Position numbers and translations under genes: made by a program. From Acanthosepion lycidas (Eukaryota; Mollusca; Cephalopoda; Sepiida; Sepiidae), in the NCBI GenBank assembly GCA_963932145.1, contig OZ010593.1, positions 29,857,396-29,921,395 of the forward strand: a DNA stretch of 64,000 nucleotides. Direction: 5' to 3'. How positions within the stretch are numbered: position 1 is the first letter of the stretch; each line of letters begins with the position of its first letter. The notes below the pieces were generated by a model. The model had not been told where the DNA came from, did not search any database, and saw only the letters and a list, made by a program, of their open reading frames with translations. This document shows, in pieces, positions 63,119 through 64,000 of this stretch.

Positions 63119-63560
63119 CCACAGAAAGGTTTGCAATGTTATGGGTCCTAATCTACCATATCGGTTTCAGTAACTTTCCCACCGCCGTAACGTGACTTCC
63201 CTGTGTCATTTTTATATTTTCATGGCATTTGTTCCGATGAGCTTTCCTCCTTATTACCTCGACCGCAGGAATTTAAGCGAAGTACCAAATTGGCAATATT
63301 TCTCATTGTGTTACTTTTGAAATAACTAGATGCATCTGTAAGTTTTATTCTAATAGTTTCTCTTCTCGCATTTCTCACCCGTGAAACTGTTTATATTCTT
63401 CCCTTCCTATCAGCTATGATCTTCAAAAATTTAAGTGCAACCTCACTCACCATATTCTGACTTCATGAATCCTTTTTTTATTGTTCTTTCTCCTCACTAA
63501 CGTCGTTACATTTTCTTTCACTCTCAGTAACCCCTTGCATTTTAGTGGTACTGTCAATTT
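63119..63560 (+). mobile_element. Jockey/CR1-like LINE, right part of a split copy
   Basis: Resumes the LINE at the QRRICNVVGP equivalent (CAGAAAGGTTTGCAATGTTA) and continues through the SHKRAVASLCLFYKYFHG equivalent, broken, to NLQKFKCNLTHHI-like and a stop. The 3' UTR block CAGTAACCCCTTGCATTTTA lies at about 63525-63545. The normal poly(A) end was not found. Confidence 0.85.
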
Positions 63561-63654
63561 GGAGGACATATGTAACATGCTTTTCTTGTATGTTATCGTT
63601 CGGCTATGTTTGTCGCAATATACTAAACTGTGTAGATATATATGAGATCTTCTT

Positions 63655-64000
63655 TTATGTGCCGTGTCCCACCAGGACATGGGTGATCGTGGTCCTCTAC
63701 AGCTTCATATCCTTTGTAGTTCTAAGTATTATTTTCCTCCTTACTATCCTTCCCACTCTTTATCCTGCCATCCTTTTACACAAGCTCATCGTGTATATTA
63801 CTTGTTGTTTCCCTCTGCCCCTTTTGCCGTCAATATATCCCGTGAGCGTCAGATTCTCCAAACCTTCTTTCCTCATTATGTGGCGCTGAAATTTTAACTG
63901 CTTCTTTCTCATTCTAAGTAACAGTTCCCTATTCCATTCTGTTTTCCTTAAAACTTCTTCATTGTGTACGTGTTCCGTGCATGGTATCCTCCCTGTCTGA
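63655..64000 (-). mobile_element. RTE-like LINE 3' fragment, cut by window edge
   Basis: The minus strand carries the common tail: CCTGGTGGGACACGGCACAT at 63675-63655, preceded (higher coordinates) by the KFQ(R)HIMRKEGLENL and TEHVHNEEVL equivalents. It continues past the window end. Confidence 0.75.

Overview
This 64 kb window looks like gene-poor, repeat-saturated DNA from a mollusc, most likely a cephalopod such as an octopus. The species call is inference. It rests on the mix of tRNA-derived SINEs, many long (TA)n and (CA)n microsatellites, Tc1/mariner-type DNA elements, Penelope-like retroelements, and LINE tails of the jockey/CR1-like and RTE-like kinds. I found no intact host protein gene, no rRNA gene likely to work, and no functional tRNA gene. 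Nearly every long reading frame is a transposon fragment or a translated microsatellite.

Layout. 1-3.5 kb: a cut-off 5S-rRNA-derived SINE, a candidate Penelope terminus, a LINE tail and (TA)n blocks. 3.9-6.4 kb: duplicated segments, RTE-like LINE tails, a tRNA-SINE and a mariner MITE. 6.4-13 kb: LINE tails, a ~91-bp minisatellite and SINE-B copies. 13.9-15.9 kb: the largest coding remnant, a 5'-truncated jockey/CR1-like LINE with reverse transcriptase. 16-25 kb: LINE tails, an unknown repeat (repeat D) and palindromic SINE-A copies. 26-29 kb: a pogo-like MITE, a mariner MITE and a 1.2 kb hAT-like element with a perfect 8-bp target duplication. 29.8-33.3 kb: a Penelope fossil, a mariner fragment, a small Tc1 element and another mariner MITE. 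34-37 kb: LINE tails and a second Penelope terminus. 38.8-43.7 kb: an 860-bp TIR element, a mariner relic, SINE-B and a cluster of 5S-SINEs. 44-51 kb: repeat D, SINE-B, a second hAT-like copy, a possible LTR relic, an R2-like LINE tail and a 5S-SINE. 54-64 kb: more LINE tails and a LINE split by a SINE-B palindrome that has grown into a 107-bp tandem array.

Names used here. 5S-SINE: SINE with a 5S rRNA head. SINE-A: tRNA-headed SINE whose 3' end reads GTCGGACTTTGTCCATTTC. SINE-B: tRNA-headed SINE whose body holds a hammerhead-like core (CTGAAGA, stem, GAAA) and which ends near TCTCAGAAATATAGACAG. SINE-C: tRNA-headed SINE with AATGGTTAACAAGCTTGTC in its head. Repeat D: an unclassified interspersed repeat.

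The most interesting signals are the 5S-SINE family, the hammerhead-like core in SINE-B and at Penelope ends, the repeated head-to-head (palindromic) arrangement of two unrelated SINE families, and the 107-bp array with a three-unit higher-order pattern. All family calls come from reading the sequence by eye. No database search or folding program was run.
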